Below, piece by piece: positions 9,428 to 18,843 of a stretch of DNA of 64,000 nucleotides; position 1 is the stretch's first letter; each line of letters opens with the position of its first letter. Source of the DNA: Azoarcus sp. (GTDB taxonomy: Bacteria; Pseudomonadota; Gammaproteobacteria; Burkholderiales; Rhodocyclaceae); contig JAIRXQ010000012.1 of the NCBI GenBank assembly GCA_031268195.1, forward strand, positions 1-64,000, written 5' to 3'. The notes beneath the pieces were generated by a model, which worked only from the letters and a program-made list of their open reading frames with translations, searched no databases and was not told where the DNA came from. Both the position numbers and the translations under genes were made by a program.

Positions 9428-9557
9428 GCATGAAAAGCCGGTTGGGCGGGCGCGCACTGTAATCGTTTCCGCGCCGAAAAGCGAACCGGGAATGACGGCT
9501 GCGCCGTTTTTCCATAGAATCGCCGCTATTTCCCGTCATTTTGCACGCGAGCGGGCT

Positions 9558-9605
9558 GCCGTGAGCCCTGCCGTGAGCCTTGCCGTGAGCCCTGCCGTGA
9601 GCCTT
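9558..9605 (+). repeat. Four 12-bp tandem repeats at the hemC start
   Basis: GCCGTGAGCCCT and GCCGTGAGCCTT alternate twice (9558-9569, 9570-9581, 9582-9593, 9594-9605), so the block is also two exact 24-mers. Each unit puts a GTG in the hemC frame, at 9561, 9573, 9585 and 9597. Confidence 0.9.
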
Positions 9606-10535
9606 CTTCTCCCCGTTCCCGATCATATCGTCATCGCCACCCGCGAAAGCCGCCTGGCCCTGTGGCAGGCCGGGCACATCGAGGCGCGGCTGGAAAGCCT
9701 TTATCCGGGCTGCCGTGTCGAGCTGCTCGGCATGACCACGCGCGGTGACAAAATCCTCGACCGCCCACTGGCGAAGGTCGGTGGCAAGGGGTTGTTCGTC
9801 AAGGAGCTGGAAGCGGCGCTGCTCGACGGCCGTGCCGACATCGCCGTGCATTCGATGAAGGATGTGCCGATGGCGATGGGCGAGGAATTCGCGCTCGCCT
9901 GCATCACTGAGCGCGAAACACCGCTCGATGCCTTCGTGTCGACGCGCTACGCCGCGCTCGACGATCTGCCGCCGGGGGCGGTCGTGGGCACCTCCTCGCT
10001 GCGGCGTGAATCGCAAATCCACGCCCGCTATCCGCAACTGGCCGTCTCCAGCCTGCGCGGCAATCTGGATACGCGGCTGCGCAAACTGGACGAAGGCCAG
10101 TACGATGCCATCGTGCTGGCCGCTGCCGGGCTGCGCCGCCTGGGACTGGGGGAGCGCATCCGCGCCGTTCTGCCAGCGGACGTTTCGCTGCCGGCGGCGG
10201 GGCAGGGGGCGCTCGGCATCGAATGCCTCGCCGCGCGCGCCGAGCTCATCGCCTGTCTGCAAGCCCTGAACGACGCCGACACCGCCGCCTGCGTCGGTGC
10301 GGAACGGGCGTTTTCGCGCGCCCTGGCGGGCAGCTGCGAAGTGCCGCTCGGCGCCTACGCCGAGATGCGCGCCGGGCGCGTGTGGCTGCGCGGTTTCGTG
10401 GCGCGGCCCGACGGCGCGCGCATCGTGCGCGGCGAACGCGAAGGCGCGCCGCTCGATGCCGAGGCCATCGGCAAGGCGCTCGCGGGCGATCTGCTCGCGC
10501 AGGGCGCGGGCGATATCCTCGCCGCGCTGGGATGA
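9597..10535 (+). CDS. hemC: Hydroxymethylbilane synthase (porphobilinogen deaminase)
   Basis: Joins four porphobilinogen units into hydroxymethylbilane, the third step of haem synthesis from ALA. The start chosen is the last of four in-frame GTG codons; it gives 312 residues, the normal family length, with [15 protein letters not shown] near the N-terminus. The dipyrromethane cofactor Cys is Cys247 in [18 protein letters not shown] and SSLRRESQI are further family motifs. The stop overlaps the hemD ATG. The frame stays open upstream as far as 9354, so the real start needs N-terminal data. Confidence 0.95.
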   Translation: MSLLLPVPDHIVIATRESRLALWQAGHIEARLESLYPGCRVELLGMTTRGDKILDRPLAKVGGKGLFVKELEAALLDGRADIAVHSMKDVPMAMGEEFALACITERETPLDAFVSTRYAALDDLPPGAVVGTSSLRRESQIHARYPQLAVSSLRGNLDTRLRKLDEGQYDAIVLAAAGLRRLGLGERIRAVLPADVSLPAAGQGALGIECLAARAELIACLQALNDADTAACVGAERAFSRALAGSCEVPLGAYAEMRAGRVWLRGFVARPDGARIVRGEREGAPLDAEAIGKALAGDLLAQGAGDILAALG

Positions 10536-11317
10536 ACGGCGCAAACGCGGGCATCCCGCTCGCGGGGCGCACGGTGATCGTCACCCGCCCGCTGGCGCAG
10601 GCGGCGGCGCTGTGCCGCGCCATCGAGGATGCGGGCGGACGCGCTTTCCGCTTTCCGTTGCTGGAAATCGTTCCGGTCACAGATCCTGCCGTTTTTGCGC
10701 CGGTCGCGGCGCGCCTGGATGAATTCGATTTCGCATTCTTCGTCAGCCCCAACGCGGTTGAATATGGCGTGGCCGGGCTGTGCGCGGCGCGGGCGTGGCC
10801 TGTGGGCCTGCGCGTGGCGACGGTCGGGCAGGGCAGCGCGCGCAGCTTGCGCGAACACGGGTTCAATGAGCTGGTCGTGCCAGCGGACGGCGGCGACAGC
10901 GAGGCGGTATTGGCGCTGCCCGAATTCGCGCCCGGCGCGGTGCGTGGGCGCTCGGTACTGATCGTGCGCGGCAATGGCGGGCGCGAGCTATTGGGTGAGA
11001 CGCTTGTCACACGCGGGGCCAAGGTCGATGTATTATCCTGCTATCATAGACGCTGCCCGCAGGCCGATGCCTCGCCCCTGTTGGAGCTGGCCGCGCGCGG
11101 TGGCGCCGATGCGTTGTCGATCACCAGCAGCGAGGGGGTCGACAACCTCGTACGGATCGTGGGCGTCGGCAATATCGGGCGCTTGGCCGCGACGCCGGTT
11201 TTCGCGCCGCATCCGCGTATTGCCGCGCGCTGCCGCATGCACGGTCTGGGGCGTATCATCGCCACCGGGAGCGGCGACGAAGCATTGCTGCGCGCGCTGA
11301 TTGCATTCTTTGGGTAA
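10532..11317 (+). CDS. hemD: Uroporphyrinogen-III synthase
   Basis: Closes and flips ring D of hydroxymethylbilane to give uroporphyrinogen III. This 261-residue protein starts with [13 protein letters not shown], the usual HemD opening, and has [10 protein letters not shown] and [15 protein letters not shown] in the two-lobed fold. HemD sequences diverge greatly, so context matters: it overlaps hemC by ATGA and is followed by hemX and hemY. The start is set by that overlap. Confidence 0.93.
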   Translation: MNGANAGIPLAGRTVIVTRPLAQAAALCRAIEDAGGRAFRFPLLEIVPVTDPAVFAPVAARLDEFDFAFFVSPNAVEYGVAGLCAARAWPVGLRVATVGQGSARSLREHGFNELVVPADGGDSEAVLALPEFAPGAVRGRSVLIVRGNGGRELLGETLVTRGAKVDVLSCYHRRCPQADASPLLELAARGGADALSITSSEGVDNLVRIVGVGNIGRLAATPVFAPHPRIAARCRMHGLGRIIATGSGDEALLRALIAFFG

Positions 11318-11326
11318 ACTCGTGAC

Positions 11327-12673
11327 ATGAACACGTCTGCATCTTCCTCCGACGACGCATCGCTCGCCGCCGCCTCCGGGCCACTCGCCGCCTCTGAACC
11401 CGTCGCGCCTGAATCCGCCCCCGCCCCCGCGTCGGCTGCCACGGCCCCCGCGCCCGCTGCCAAGGCTCCCGCAGTCAAAGCACCCGCAGCAAAGGCGTCC
11501 GCAGCCAAAGCATCTGCAGCCAAGGCGTCCGCTGCCAAGGTCCCCGCGCCCGTCGCGGCGCCTCCCGAAGCTCGCCCTGCCGCGCCCGCGCCGCGGGGTT
11601 GGGCGGCGGGCTGGGCGCTGCTGCTGGCGCTGCTGGCCCTCGCCGGGGCCGCTTATTCCGTCTGGCAGGCCCACGCATGGCGCGCGCAAACCGGCGATGT
11701 GGGCAAGGAGCTCGCGGGCAAGCTGGAGGAAAGCGCCACCGCCGCCACCGAGGTGCGCGCCCTGATGCGGCAGGAACACGAAAGCCTCGCGTCCCTGCAA
11801 GGCAAACTCGGCGCGGTGGAGGACAAGCTCGAACGCGGCGAGGGACAGGCGGCGGCGCTGGAAAGTCTTTATCAGCAATTCTCGCGCTCGCAGGAATACC
11901 AGCTCGTTGCCGAGGTCGAGCACGCGGTGACGATCGCGGATCAGCAGTTGCGTTACGCGGGCAGCGTCGACACGGCATTGATCGCCCTGCGCGGCGCGCG
12001 ATCGCGGCTCGATGAGAGCGCTTACCGGCAACTGGAAGATTTACGCCGCAGCCTCGCGGCGGCCATCGACAAGCTCGCCACGCAAGACACGCTCGATATT
12101 CCCGGCACATCATTGCGTCTCGAACAACTGCTGGCGAAGGTCGACGGCCTGCCGCTGCTCTATTCCGGCGAGATGCATCCCAACGAGGAAGCGCCGACGG
12201 CCGCAGCGGCGCCGCAAGGCACGGGCGCCGCCGCGTTCGCGCGCGAGCTTGCTTACGAAGTATGGACGGAGCTGCGTTCGCTGGTGAAGGTCGAGCGCCT
12301 CGACACCACCGCCGATCCCGTACTGCTCGCGCCCGAACAAAGCACTTTCCTGCGCGAAAACCTGAAAATCCGCCTGCTCACCGCGCGTCTGGCGCTCCTG
12401 GCGCGCGACGGCCACACCTACGCCACCGACCTGGGGCAGGCGCGCAACTGGATCGAACGCTTTTTCGACACCAAGAACGACCGCGTGCAAACGGTCATCG
12501 ACGATCTGCGCGCGCTCGAAGTCCTCTCGGTCGGCGTCAAACGCTACGACGAACTGAACGACGTTTTCGCCGCCCTGCGCCGCGTGCAGGCACGCAACCT
12601 TCCCGGGGCCGAAACGATTCCGGGCGCAACCCCGGAAGCGGCGGCGTCCGCTCCCGCGCAGCCGCAACCTTGA
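11327..12673 (+). CDS. hemX: HemX-like membrane protein
   Basis: A 448-residue protein of the HemX family (PF04375), which lies in haem operons of proteobacteria. The name uroporphyrinogen methyltransferase is often attached but no methyltransferase motifs are present. The N-terminal 90 residues are an Ala/Pro/Lys-rich low-complexity cytoplasmic segment with AAKAS-type repeats. One transmembrane helix follows at about 93-113, then a helical, probably coiled-coil periplasmic domain to about 430. The gene starts 9 bases after hemD. The exact role is unsettled; a scaffold or regulator of the haem pathway is likely. Confidence 0.85.
   Translation: MNTSASSSDDASLAAASGPLAASEPVAPESAPAPASAATAPAPAAKAPAVKAPAAKASAAKASAAKASAAKVPAPVAAPPEARPAAPAPRGWAAGWALLLALLALAGAAYSVWQAHAWRAQTGDVGKELAGKLEESATAATEVRALMRQEHESLASLQGKLGAVEDKLERGEGQAAALESLYQQFSRSQEYQLVAEVEHAVTIADQQLRYAGSVDTALIALRGARSRLDESAYRQLEDLRRSLAAAIDKLATQDTLDIPGTSLRLEQLLAKVDGLPLLYSGEMHPNEEAPTAAAAPQGTGAAAFARELAYEVWTELRSLVKVERLDTTADPVLLAPEQSTFLRENLKIRLLTARLALLARDGHTYATDLGQARNWIERFFDTKNDRVQTVIDDLRALEVLSVGVKRYDELNDVFAALRRVQARNLPGAETIPGATPEAAASAPAQPQP
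11456..11545 (+). repeat. Six 15-bp repeats in the HemX linker
   Basis: Six in-frame 15-base units of the type GCTGCCAAGGCTCCC encode A-A/V-K-A-P/S pentapeptides in the low-complexity N-terminal part of HemX. Confidence 0.75.
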
Positions 12674-12683
12674 GAGTCGAGCG

Positions 12684-13862
12684 ATGCGCACCCTGATCTG
12701 GATCGTCGTCCTGTTTTTCCTCGCCGTGCTGGTGGCGCTGCTTTTCCGCTTCAACTGGGGCTATGTGGAATTTCTCGTGCTGACCGATGCCGGCAGGTAT
12801 CGCGTGCAGATGTTGCTTGAGACTTTCCTGGCGCTGATGCTCGGTACATTCGTGGTGGCCTATTTCCTCATCCGCATCGTGCGCAGCGCCGTCGCGCTGC
12901 CCGAAGTGGTCGGTCAATGGCGCGAACGCCGCCGCCGCCAGCGCGCCGACAAGTCCCTGCGCCAAGCCTTGCTCACGTTCCACGAGGGCCGTTACGCGCA
13001 GGCGCTGAAGTTTGCCGAAAAAGCCTACGCCGCGAGCGATCATCCCGTGGCCGCCGTGCTGCTGGCCGCCCGCGCCGCGCACGCCCTGCGCGATGACGAC
13101 CGTTACCGGCGCTGGATCGAGCGTCTGGCCGAGGAAGGCGATTCGGCGCGCGTGGCGCGTCTGATGACCGAGGCGGAACTGGCGATCGATTCGCGCGATT
13201 TCGACGAAGCCGCCGCCAGACTGAACGCCCTGGGCAGGGACGGCCGCCACATCGCGGCGTTGCGCCTGTCGTTGCGCGTCGCCTCCGCCCTGAAACATTG
13301 GGAGGATGTGATCAGGTTTACCCGCCAGCTGCGCAAGCACAAGGCGCTCACCGAGGAGCAGGCGCAACCGCTGCTGCGGCTGGCCAACCTCGAACGCCTG
13401 CGTGAGCACGCTGACGATGGCGATGCGCTGGTCGAAATCTGGGACGGCATCCCCACCGCCGAGCGCGACGATCACGATCTGGTGGCGCAGGCGATTTCCC
13501 TGTTCGCCCAGGCCGGTAAAGGGCGGCTCATGCGCCGCACACTGGAGCGCCTGCTCGACAACGAATGGGACAGCGACCTCGTCAGTCTCTACGGCGCCTG
13601 CGGCGGCGAAGAAAACGCCTGCCTCGCCAAGGGCGAAGACTGGCTGAAAGCGCACCCGCGCGACCCCGGCCTGCTGTTCGCGCTCGGGCGGCTCTGTTTC
13701 GTCACGCAGCTGTGGGGCAAGGCCGAAAGCTATTTCAATGCCTCGCTCGGCCAGAAACCCGCCATCAAAACCCACCTCGCGCTGGCAAGGCTGTTCGAAC
13801 AGCTGGAGCGCCTCGACGACGCTCAGCGTCATTACCGCGCTGCGGCGCAGATGGCGGCCTAG
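12684..13862 (+). CDS. hemY: HemY-like TPR membrane protein
   Basis: A 392-residue inner-membrane protein with two transmembrane helices near the N-terminus (about 2-22 and 40-65), the WGYVEF stretch between them, and a C-terminal region of TPR-like helical repeats. This is the proteobacterial HemY of haem operons, which is not protoporphyrinogen oxidase. It lies 10 bases after hemX in the hemCDXY cluster. TPR repeats suggest assembly of haem-pathway enzymes at the membrane. Confidence 0.88.
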   Translation: MRTLIWIVVLFFLAVLVALLFRFNWGYVEFLVLTDAGRYRVQMLLETFLALMLGTFVVAYFLIRIVRSAVALPEVVGQWRERRRRQRADKSLRQALLTFHEGRYAQALKFAEKAYAASDHPVAAVLLAARAAHALRDDDRYRRWIERLAEEGDSARVARLMTEAELAIDSRDFDEAAARLNALGRDGRHIAALRLSLRVASALKHWEDVIRFTRQLRKHKALTEEQAQPLLRLANLERLREHADDGDALVEIWDGIPTAERDDHDLVAQAISLFAQAGKGRLMRRTLERLLDNEWDSDLVSLYGACGGEENACLAKGEDWLKAHPRDPGLLFALGRLCFVTQLWGKAESYFNASLGQKPAIKTHLALARLFEQLERLDDAQRHYRAAAQMAA

Positions 13863-13948
13863 GAGAGGGGACGGGCCGCAGCCCAGGGGGGTGGGGCAGT
13901 GGCCCAAGCGGATGGGGCCGCGACGCGGGGGCAAATATTATTCGCCCA

Positions 13949-14587
13949 TTACGCGTCGACATACTCCGATAGCGTCTCGACCTCCCCCGTCCACGCATAG
14001 GCCGCGAGCAGCGGCGCTGCGGTCGTGCGCATGGCGTGCACGATGTTTGACGGATGCAGGATCAAGGTTCCCGGCGGCTGATCGCGCGTGACGCCCGCTG
14101 CCGTCCATGCCGCGGTGCCGGAAAGCACCAGATAGGTTTCCACGGCCGGATGGCGGTGCGTGGGGTAGAGCAGATCCGGGCCGATGGCGGTCAGTCCCAG
14201 GCAAACCTTGTGGCTGTGGAAGGGCGCGATGGGGCCGACCAGTTCCGCCCACGCCATGCGTTCCCCAATGTCCGGCGCATCCTCGCGCGGTTCGTAGCTA
14301 AAGCGCCAGGGTAGCGCATCCAGATGCGGCAGGAAGGCGCGGAACACCGCTTCCGTGGCCGCGCCGCCGCTTGCCACGCCCGCGCTCCGCAGGCGCGTCA
14401 CCACCGGATGACCGCTCGCGCGCAGATGCTGTTCATCGGCGCGGGAGAAGTCGACTTCAGCAAGCAGCGTCAGCACCTTGGCGAGTTCGGCGGCGACGGC
14501 GGGGGGTTCGAGCCCGGCGGCGAACCGCGCGGCGAAGTGCTGGCGCACCGCGTCGATGGCGGCAAGGGCGGCGGTGGGCGAGAGCAT
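13949..14587 (-). CDS. Cupin protein, DMSP-lyase-like family
   Basis: A 212-residue protein with a C-terminal cupin barrel. THRHPAVETYLVLSG supplies the usual His, His, Glu and Tyr, and LHPSNIVHAM the last His of the metal site. A helical N-terminal half and the PLLAAYAWTGEVE end match the DMSP lyase family (PF16867: DddL, DddQ, DddW). The start at 14587 is two bases after the stop of the methyltransferase gene, pointing to one transcript. DMSP cleavage is not proven by family membership; many relatives act on other substrates. Its link to metY and a methyltransferase suggests a sulfur-compound role. Confidence 0.6.
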   Translation of the reverse strand: MLSPTAALAAIDAVRQHFAARFAAGLEPPAVAAELAKVLTLLAEVDFSRADEQHLRASGHPVVTRLRSAGVASGGAATEAVFRAFLPHLDALPWRFSYEPREDAPDIGERMAWAELVGPIAPFHSHKVCLGLTAIGPDLLYPTHRHPAVETYLVLSGTAAWTAAGVTRDQPPGTLILHPSNIVHAMRTTAAPLLAAYAWTGEVETLSEYVDA

Positions 14588-14589
14588 GA

Positions 14590-15534
14590 TCAGCGCGTCG
14601 AGCGCAACGCCACGACCGTGTGCCCGATGACTTCGCCCCGTTTCCACGCCACGAAAGCGTCGGCGGGGGAGAGTTCGTCCGGGCGGAGCTTTTCTTCCAG
14701 CGCGAATGCCTGTTTGCCCGAATCCTCCAGACTGACATCGCGAAAGACGGCTTCCAGCCGCGATGCACGGTAGAAGTGATACGGCCCCAGGCCGTCTTGT
14801 TCCTGTTTGACGTGTCCGCCGATGGATTCCTCCGGGGCGCTCTGGATTTTCCAGCCGTAGGTGAAAATCTCCGAAATATATCCGGCGAGTTTGCCCATTT
14901 GCGCATACACGGCGAGCGGAATGCGTCCGCCGAGCATGGAGATCACCGCGCCGCCGGGTTTGAGCCGATCTTTCGCTTTCACCAGCGCCACGTAATGCAG
15001 CGCCAGCAGATTGCGGCGCAGGCGTTCGGGCACGGCTTCCCTGCGCGGCGGGACGTTGAACGAGCTTTTGCGCGCCAGCGTCGCTTCCTCCACATCCGCC
15101 ACCGGGATGTTGGGCAGGTTCTCGTAGATCAGATCGTATTTCGTGGCGGCATCGAGCGGCTCCAGCAGGTCGCCGTAACCGGCTTCCAGTTTGATGCTGT
15201 TCGGCGCCTTGAGATTGCGCAGGATGTTGGCGCGTGCGGCGGCGACGACATCCTCATGGACATCGGTGACGCCGACCGTGGTGGCGCCAAGCGTTTCGAT
15301 GGCGGCGAGCGCATCCAGTCCGGTGCCGGTGCCGATGCTGCAAAAGCTTGCCTGCACGCCCTGCGTGCGGCGGATCAGCTGAAAGGCAGGGGTGGCGATG
15401 GTCGCCACCCAGTCGGCGAGGATTTCGTCGGCGCTCGGCAGGAACGCGTGTTCGGTCACCTGGATGTCCAGTGTGTCGAGCAGCCGCTCGGGCGCGGCGG
15501 GGAGTCTCAGATATTGCGCGGTGCTGATTTGCAT
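14590..15534 (-). CDS. Class I SAM-dependent methyltransferase
   Basis: A 314-residue Rossmann-fold methyltransferase. Motif I is SIGTGTGL at 66-73, an acidic residue follows in VGVTDVHED (Asp91), and a YENLPN motif at 137-142 stands where N6- and other amino-group methyltransferases have NPPY. The N-terminal 60 residues are a helical cap. The substrate cannot be assigned. It is 63 bases downstream of metY and two bases from the cupin gene, so the three are probably co-transcribed. Confidence 0.7.
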   Translation of the reverse strand: MQISTAQYLRLPAAPERLLDTLDIQVTEHAFLPSADEILADWVATIATPAFQLIRRTQGVQASFCSIGTGTGLDALAAIETLGATTVGVTDVHEDVVAAARANILRNLKAPNSIKLEAGYGDLLEPLDAATKYDLIYENLPNIPVADVEEATLARKSSFNVPPRREAVPERLRRNLLALHYVALVKAKDRLKPGGAVISMLGGRIPLAVYAQMGKLAGYISEIFTYGWKIQSAPEESIGGHVKQEQDGLGPYHFYRASRLEAVFRDVSLEDSGKQAFALEEKLRPDELSPADAFVAWKRGEVIGHTVVALRSTR

Positions 15535-15597
15535 GGGAGAGCGGGCAGGGGGAGTGGGAGGGGCAGGAAGAGAGTGGGCGGGAGGGGGGCGTTTGGC

Positions 15598-16923
15598 TCA
15601 ATCCAGCGCCTGATCGAAGTCCGCGATCAGGTCGCCGATGTCTTCGAGTCCGACGGAGACGCGGATCATGTCCGGAGAGATGCCCGCCGCGCGCAACTGT
15701 TCTTCGGTCATCTGCGCGTGCGTCGAGGAGGCCGGATGCAGCACGCCGGTGCGGGCGTCGGCCAGATGCACGACCAACGCCGCCACCTTCAGCGCCTTCA
15801 CGAAGCGGCGCACGGCATCGAGATCGCCCTTGATGCCGAAGGTGAGGATGCCGCTGCCGTTCGCGTGGCGGAAATACTTCTTGATCCGCTTGCTGCCCGT
15901 CGCGTCCAGCCCTGGGTAATTGACCCACGCCACTTTCTTGTGTTGCGCCAGAAAGCGCGCCAGCGCCAGTGCATTTTCGCCGTGGCGCGGCATTCTGAGG
16001 TGCAGCGTCTCCAGCCCGATGGCGAACAAAAACGCATTCATCGGGCTGAGGCAGCCGCCGAAATCGCGCAGGATCTGGGCACGCGCCTTGATGAGAAAAG
16101 CCGTTTTCGGAAAAGCCTTGGTGTAGACGATGTCGTTGTAGGTCGGGTCGGGTGAGGTGAAATTTGGAAACTTGCCGTTCGTCCAGTCGAAATTGCCGCC
16201 GTCGATCACTACGCCGCCCACGCTGGTGGCGTGTCCATCGATGTACTTGGTGGCCGAATAGGTGACGATGTTCGCGCCGTGCTCGAACGGTTTGCACAAC
16301 CAGGGCGTGGCGAGCGAGTTGTCGACGATGAACGGTATGCCGTGCTTTTGGGCAATGGCGGCGATCTTGCCGAAATCGAGAATCGACAGTCCCGGATTGC
16401 CGATGGTTTCCCCAAAGATGAGTTTGGTATTGGGTCGCACGCGCTTTTCGATTTCCGCCCTGGAGGCGTCCGGGTCGAAGAAATCCGTCTCGATGCCGAA
16501 GTTGTTGAGCACCGCATGGAGCAGCGTAAACGTGCCGCCGTAGAGCTGGCTTGTCGCAAGAATATGGTCGCCCGCCTTGACGATGGTGAGGATTGCCAGC
16601 AGGTTCGCCGCCTGTCCCGAGGAGGTCGCCACCGCCGCCGTACCGCCTTCGAGCGCATTCATCCGGTTCTCGAACCCGGCGACCGTCGGGTTGCTCGTCC
16701 GGCTGTACTTATGGCCGAACGCCTGCAAGGTCATGATGCGATTGACGTGGTCGATGTCGTCGTACTTGTAGGTCGTGCTCTGTACGATCGGCAGCACGCG
16801 CGGCTCGCCGAATTGCGGTTCGTAGCCGCCCTGAATGCACAGCGTATCGAACGAGCGCGCGGCGGCAACCTTGGAGGCGGCTTTTTTGGCGGACTTCTGT
16901 TTCCTGGCGTCTTTCTTGGACAT
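15598..16923 (-). CDS. metY: O-acetylhomoserine aminocarboxypropyltransferase
   Basis: A PLP enzyme that makes homocysteine from O-acetylhomoserine and sulfide, or methionine from methanethiol. The 441 residues cover the Cys/Met-metabolism fold: YSRTSNPT, SSGQAANL, and the PLP lysine Lys226 in YSATKYIDGHA. The long 430-residue class and the DGGNFDW insertion favour MetY over MetB or MetZ. The first 22 residues are an unusual Lys/Ala-rich tail not part of the fold. A methyltransferase and a cupin follow on the same strand. Confidence 0.92.
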   Translation of the reverse strand: MSKKDARKQKSAKKAASKVAAARSFDTLCIQGGYEPQFGEPRVLPIVQSTTYKYDDIDHVNRIMTLQAFGHKYSRTSNPTVAGFENRMNALEGGTAAVATSSGQAANLLAILTIVKAGDHILATSQLYGGTFTLLHAVLNNFGIETDFFDPDASRAEIEKRVRPNTKLIFGETIGNPGLSILDFGKIAAIAQKHGIPFIVDNSLATPWLCKPFEHGANIVTYSATKYIDGHATSVGGVVIDGGNFDWTNGKFPNFTSPDPTYNDIVYTKAFPKTAFLIKARAQILRDFGGCLSPMNAFLFAIGLETLHLRMPRHGENALALARFLAQHKKVAWVNYPGLDATGSKRIKKYFRHANGSGILTFGIKGDLDAVRRFVKALKVAALVVHLADARTGVLHPASSTHAQMTEEQLRAAGISPDMIRVSVGLEDIGDLIADFDQALD

Positions 16924-17111
16924 GGCGGCACGGTCTGGCTGAACGGAGTGCCAAGCAGTCTAGCGGCCCGACTTATGAAAACTAAGAATAGAAACGCATG
17001 TCAATAGAAGATTTCCTGCATAAGGAACACGGGCGAAACACAGGCACCCGTGAGCGCCCGTTCGTTTTCATGCCGCCTGTCTCATTTGATGTGGGGTGGG
17101 GAAAATCCCCC

Positions 17112-18803
17112 TCACGCGATCGGCGCATTCGTCCCGGCCGCCCGCACCTGCGCTGCCCGCTCCAGCGCCGCGCCGAAGGTGGTGCACAGGTTTTCCGCGC
17201 CGAGGACAGCCAGGAAACCGGAGCGGCGGATGAGCGAGGCGGGCTGTTTCCCGGCGTGACACAGGATCAGCGTGCCGCCGTATTTTTGCAGGCTGCGATG
17301 CAGGGTTTGCAGGATGTCCAGCCCGGTGGTGTCGATGCTGATGATGCGGTCGATGTCGAGAATCGTCACATCGGGGCGCTCTTTCTGCTCCAGCAACGCG
17401 GTTTCGAGCTTGTTGGCCGCACCGAAGAACAGGCTCCCGGAGAGCTTCCATGCCTGCACCCGCGCATGTCCGCCGACGGCATCGACGCCGCTGTCTTCGG
17501 GCGGTAATCCGATGGCTTCGATACGGGTCAGATCAGAGATGCGGTAGATGAAGAACAGGCTCGCCAGCACCATGCCGAGTTCCACCGCGAGCGTGAGTCC
17601 GAAGACGATGGTGACGAAAAACGTGCCGAGCAGGATGCCGCGATAGTTGTTGGAATAGCGCGCCAGCTCGCGCGGCTTCAGCGCGTGCCAGTCGCCCATG
17701 TTGAGCGCCACGACGACGACGATGGCCGATAGGGTAGACAGCGGAATGTTGCTCGCCAGCGGTGCGAGGAGGAGGACGATGGCGAGCAGCGTCAGCGCAT
17801 GGATGACACCCGCGATGGGGGTGAGGCCGCCGCTGCGGATATTGGTGGCGGTGCGCGCGATGGCTCCGGTCGCCGCGAAGCCGCCGAACAGCGGCGCGAC
17901 CACGTTGGCGATGCCTTGCGCCATCAGCTCCTGGTTGGGGTCGTGGCGGTCATCGATCTGCGCGTCCGCGACGCGCGCCGAGAGCAGCGATTCGATGGCG
18001 CCCAACAGTGCGATGGCGATGGCGGGGGAAATCAGCTGGCGCACCGTCTCCAGATTGAAGCGGCCGAGTCCGAAACGCGGCAATTCCTGCGGAATGCCGC
18101 CGAAGCGCGGCGAGCCGATGGTATCGGTCGTCGGCAACAGGCCGAGGGCGTTCAGCAGGGTGAAGATGATGAGTACCGCCAGGGGCCCCGGCAGCCGCCG
18201 CATCCAGCGCACCCGGTACGCCTTGCGGTTCCAGAGCACGAGCACGACGAGCGAAGCGACGGAAACGAACACCGTGGCGAGGTCGAGGTTGGGCAGGGCC
18301 GCCCAGAGGGCTTTCATCTTGCCGAAAAATTCGCCGGGGAGGCTGTCGATGCGCAGGCCGAGAAAATCGTTGATCTGCGACAGAAAAATCACCACCGCGA
18401 TGCCGCTGGTGAAGCCCGTGATCACAGCGCGCGGAATGAAACGGATCATGTTGCCGAGCCGGAACGCGCCGAGCGCGAACAGCAAGATGCCGGACATCGT
18501 CGTTGCCAGCAGCAGGTCGTCGACGCTGTGGGTGGCGACGATGCCGTAGATGATGGGGATGAACGCGCCGGTCGGTCCGCCGATCTGCACGCGCGAGCCG
18601 CCGAGCAGCGAGATGAGCAACCCGGCGACGATGGCCGTCCAGATGCCCGAGGCCGGGGACATGCCGCTGGCAATGGCGAAAGCCATCGCCAGCGGTAACG
18701 CCAGCACGCCGACGGTGATCCCCGCCGAGAAGTCTTGCAGGAACGCGCCCCGGCTGTAGCCGGGCAGGGTGTCGAGCAGTTTGGGACGAAAGTGGAAATC
18801 CAT
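17112..18803 (-). CDS. SulP family anion permease with STAS domain
   Basis: A 563-residue membrane protein with about 12-14 helices followed by a cytoplasmic STAS domain from about residue 440 (LSGSLFFGAANKLE, DIDRIISIDTTGLD). The first-half signature GVLALPLAMAFAIASGMSP and the GGPTGAF loop are those of SulP/SLC26 carriers. Family members move sulfate, bicarbonate, nitrate or dicarboxylates. A metY operon lies 188 bases downstream, which makes sulfate plausible, but no sulfate-specific evidence is seen. Confidence 0.88.
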   Translation of the reverse strand: MDFHFRPKLLDTLPGYSRGAFLQDFSAGITVGVLALPLAMAFAIASGMSPASGIWTAIVAGLLISLLGGSRVQIGGPTGAFIPIIYGIVATHSVDDLLLATTMSGILLFALGAFRLGNMIRFIPRAVITGFTSGIAVVIFLSQINDFLGLRIDSLPGEFFGKMKALWAALPNLDLATVFVSVASLVVLVLWNRKAYRVRWMRRLPGPLAVLIIFTLLNALGLLPTTDTIGSPRFGGIPQELPRFGLGRFNLETVRQLISPAIAIALLGAIESLLSARVADAQIDDRHDPNQELMAQGIANVVAPLFGGFAATGAIARTATNIRSGGLTPIAGVIHALTLLAIVLLLAPLASNIPLSTLSAIVVVVALNMGDWHALKPRELARYSNNYRGILLGTFFVTIVFGLTLAVELGMVLASLFFIYRISDLTRIEAIGLPPEDSGVDAVGGHARVQAWKLSGSLFFGAANKLETALLEQKERPDVTILDIDRIISIDTTGLDILQTLHRSLQKYGGTLILCHAGKQPASLIRRSGFLAVLGAENLCTTFGAALERAAQVRAAGTNAPIA

Positions 18804-18843
18804 TTTGAAACCTGCCTGCCGCCGTGCGCGAATGCGCCCGGCG

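Noticed and set aside
9354-9596. Longer HemC starting upstream at 9354
   Set aside because: It would add about 80 residues overlapping the rhlE start, with no similarity to HemC N-termini.
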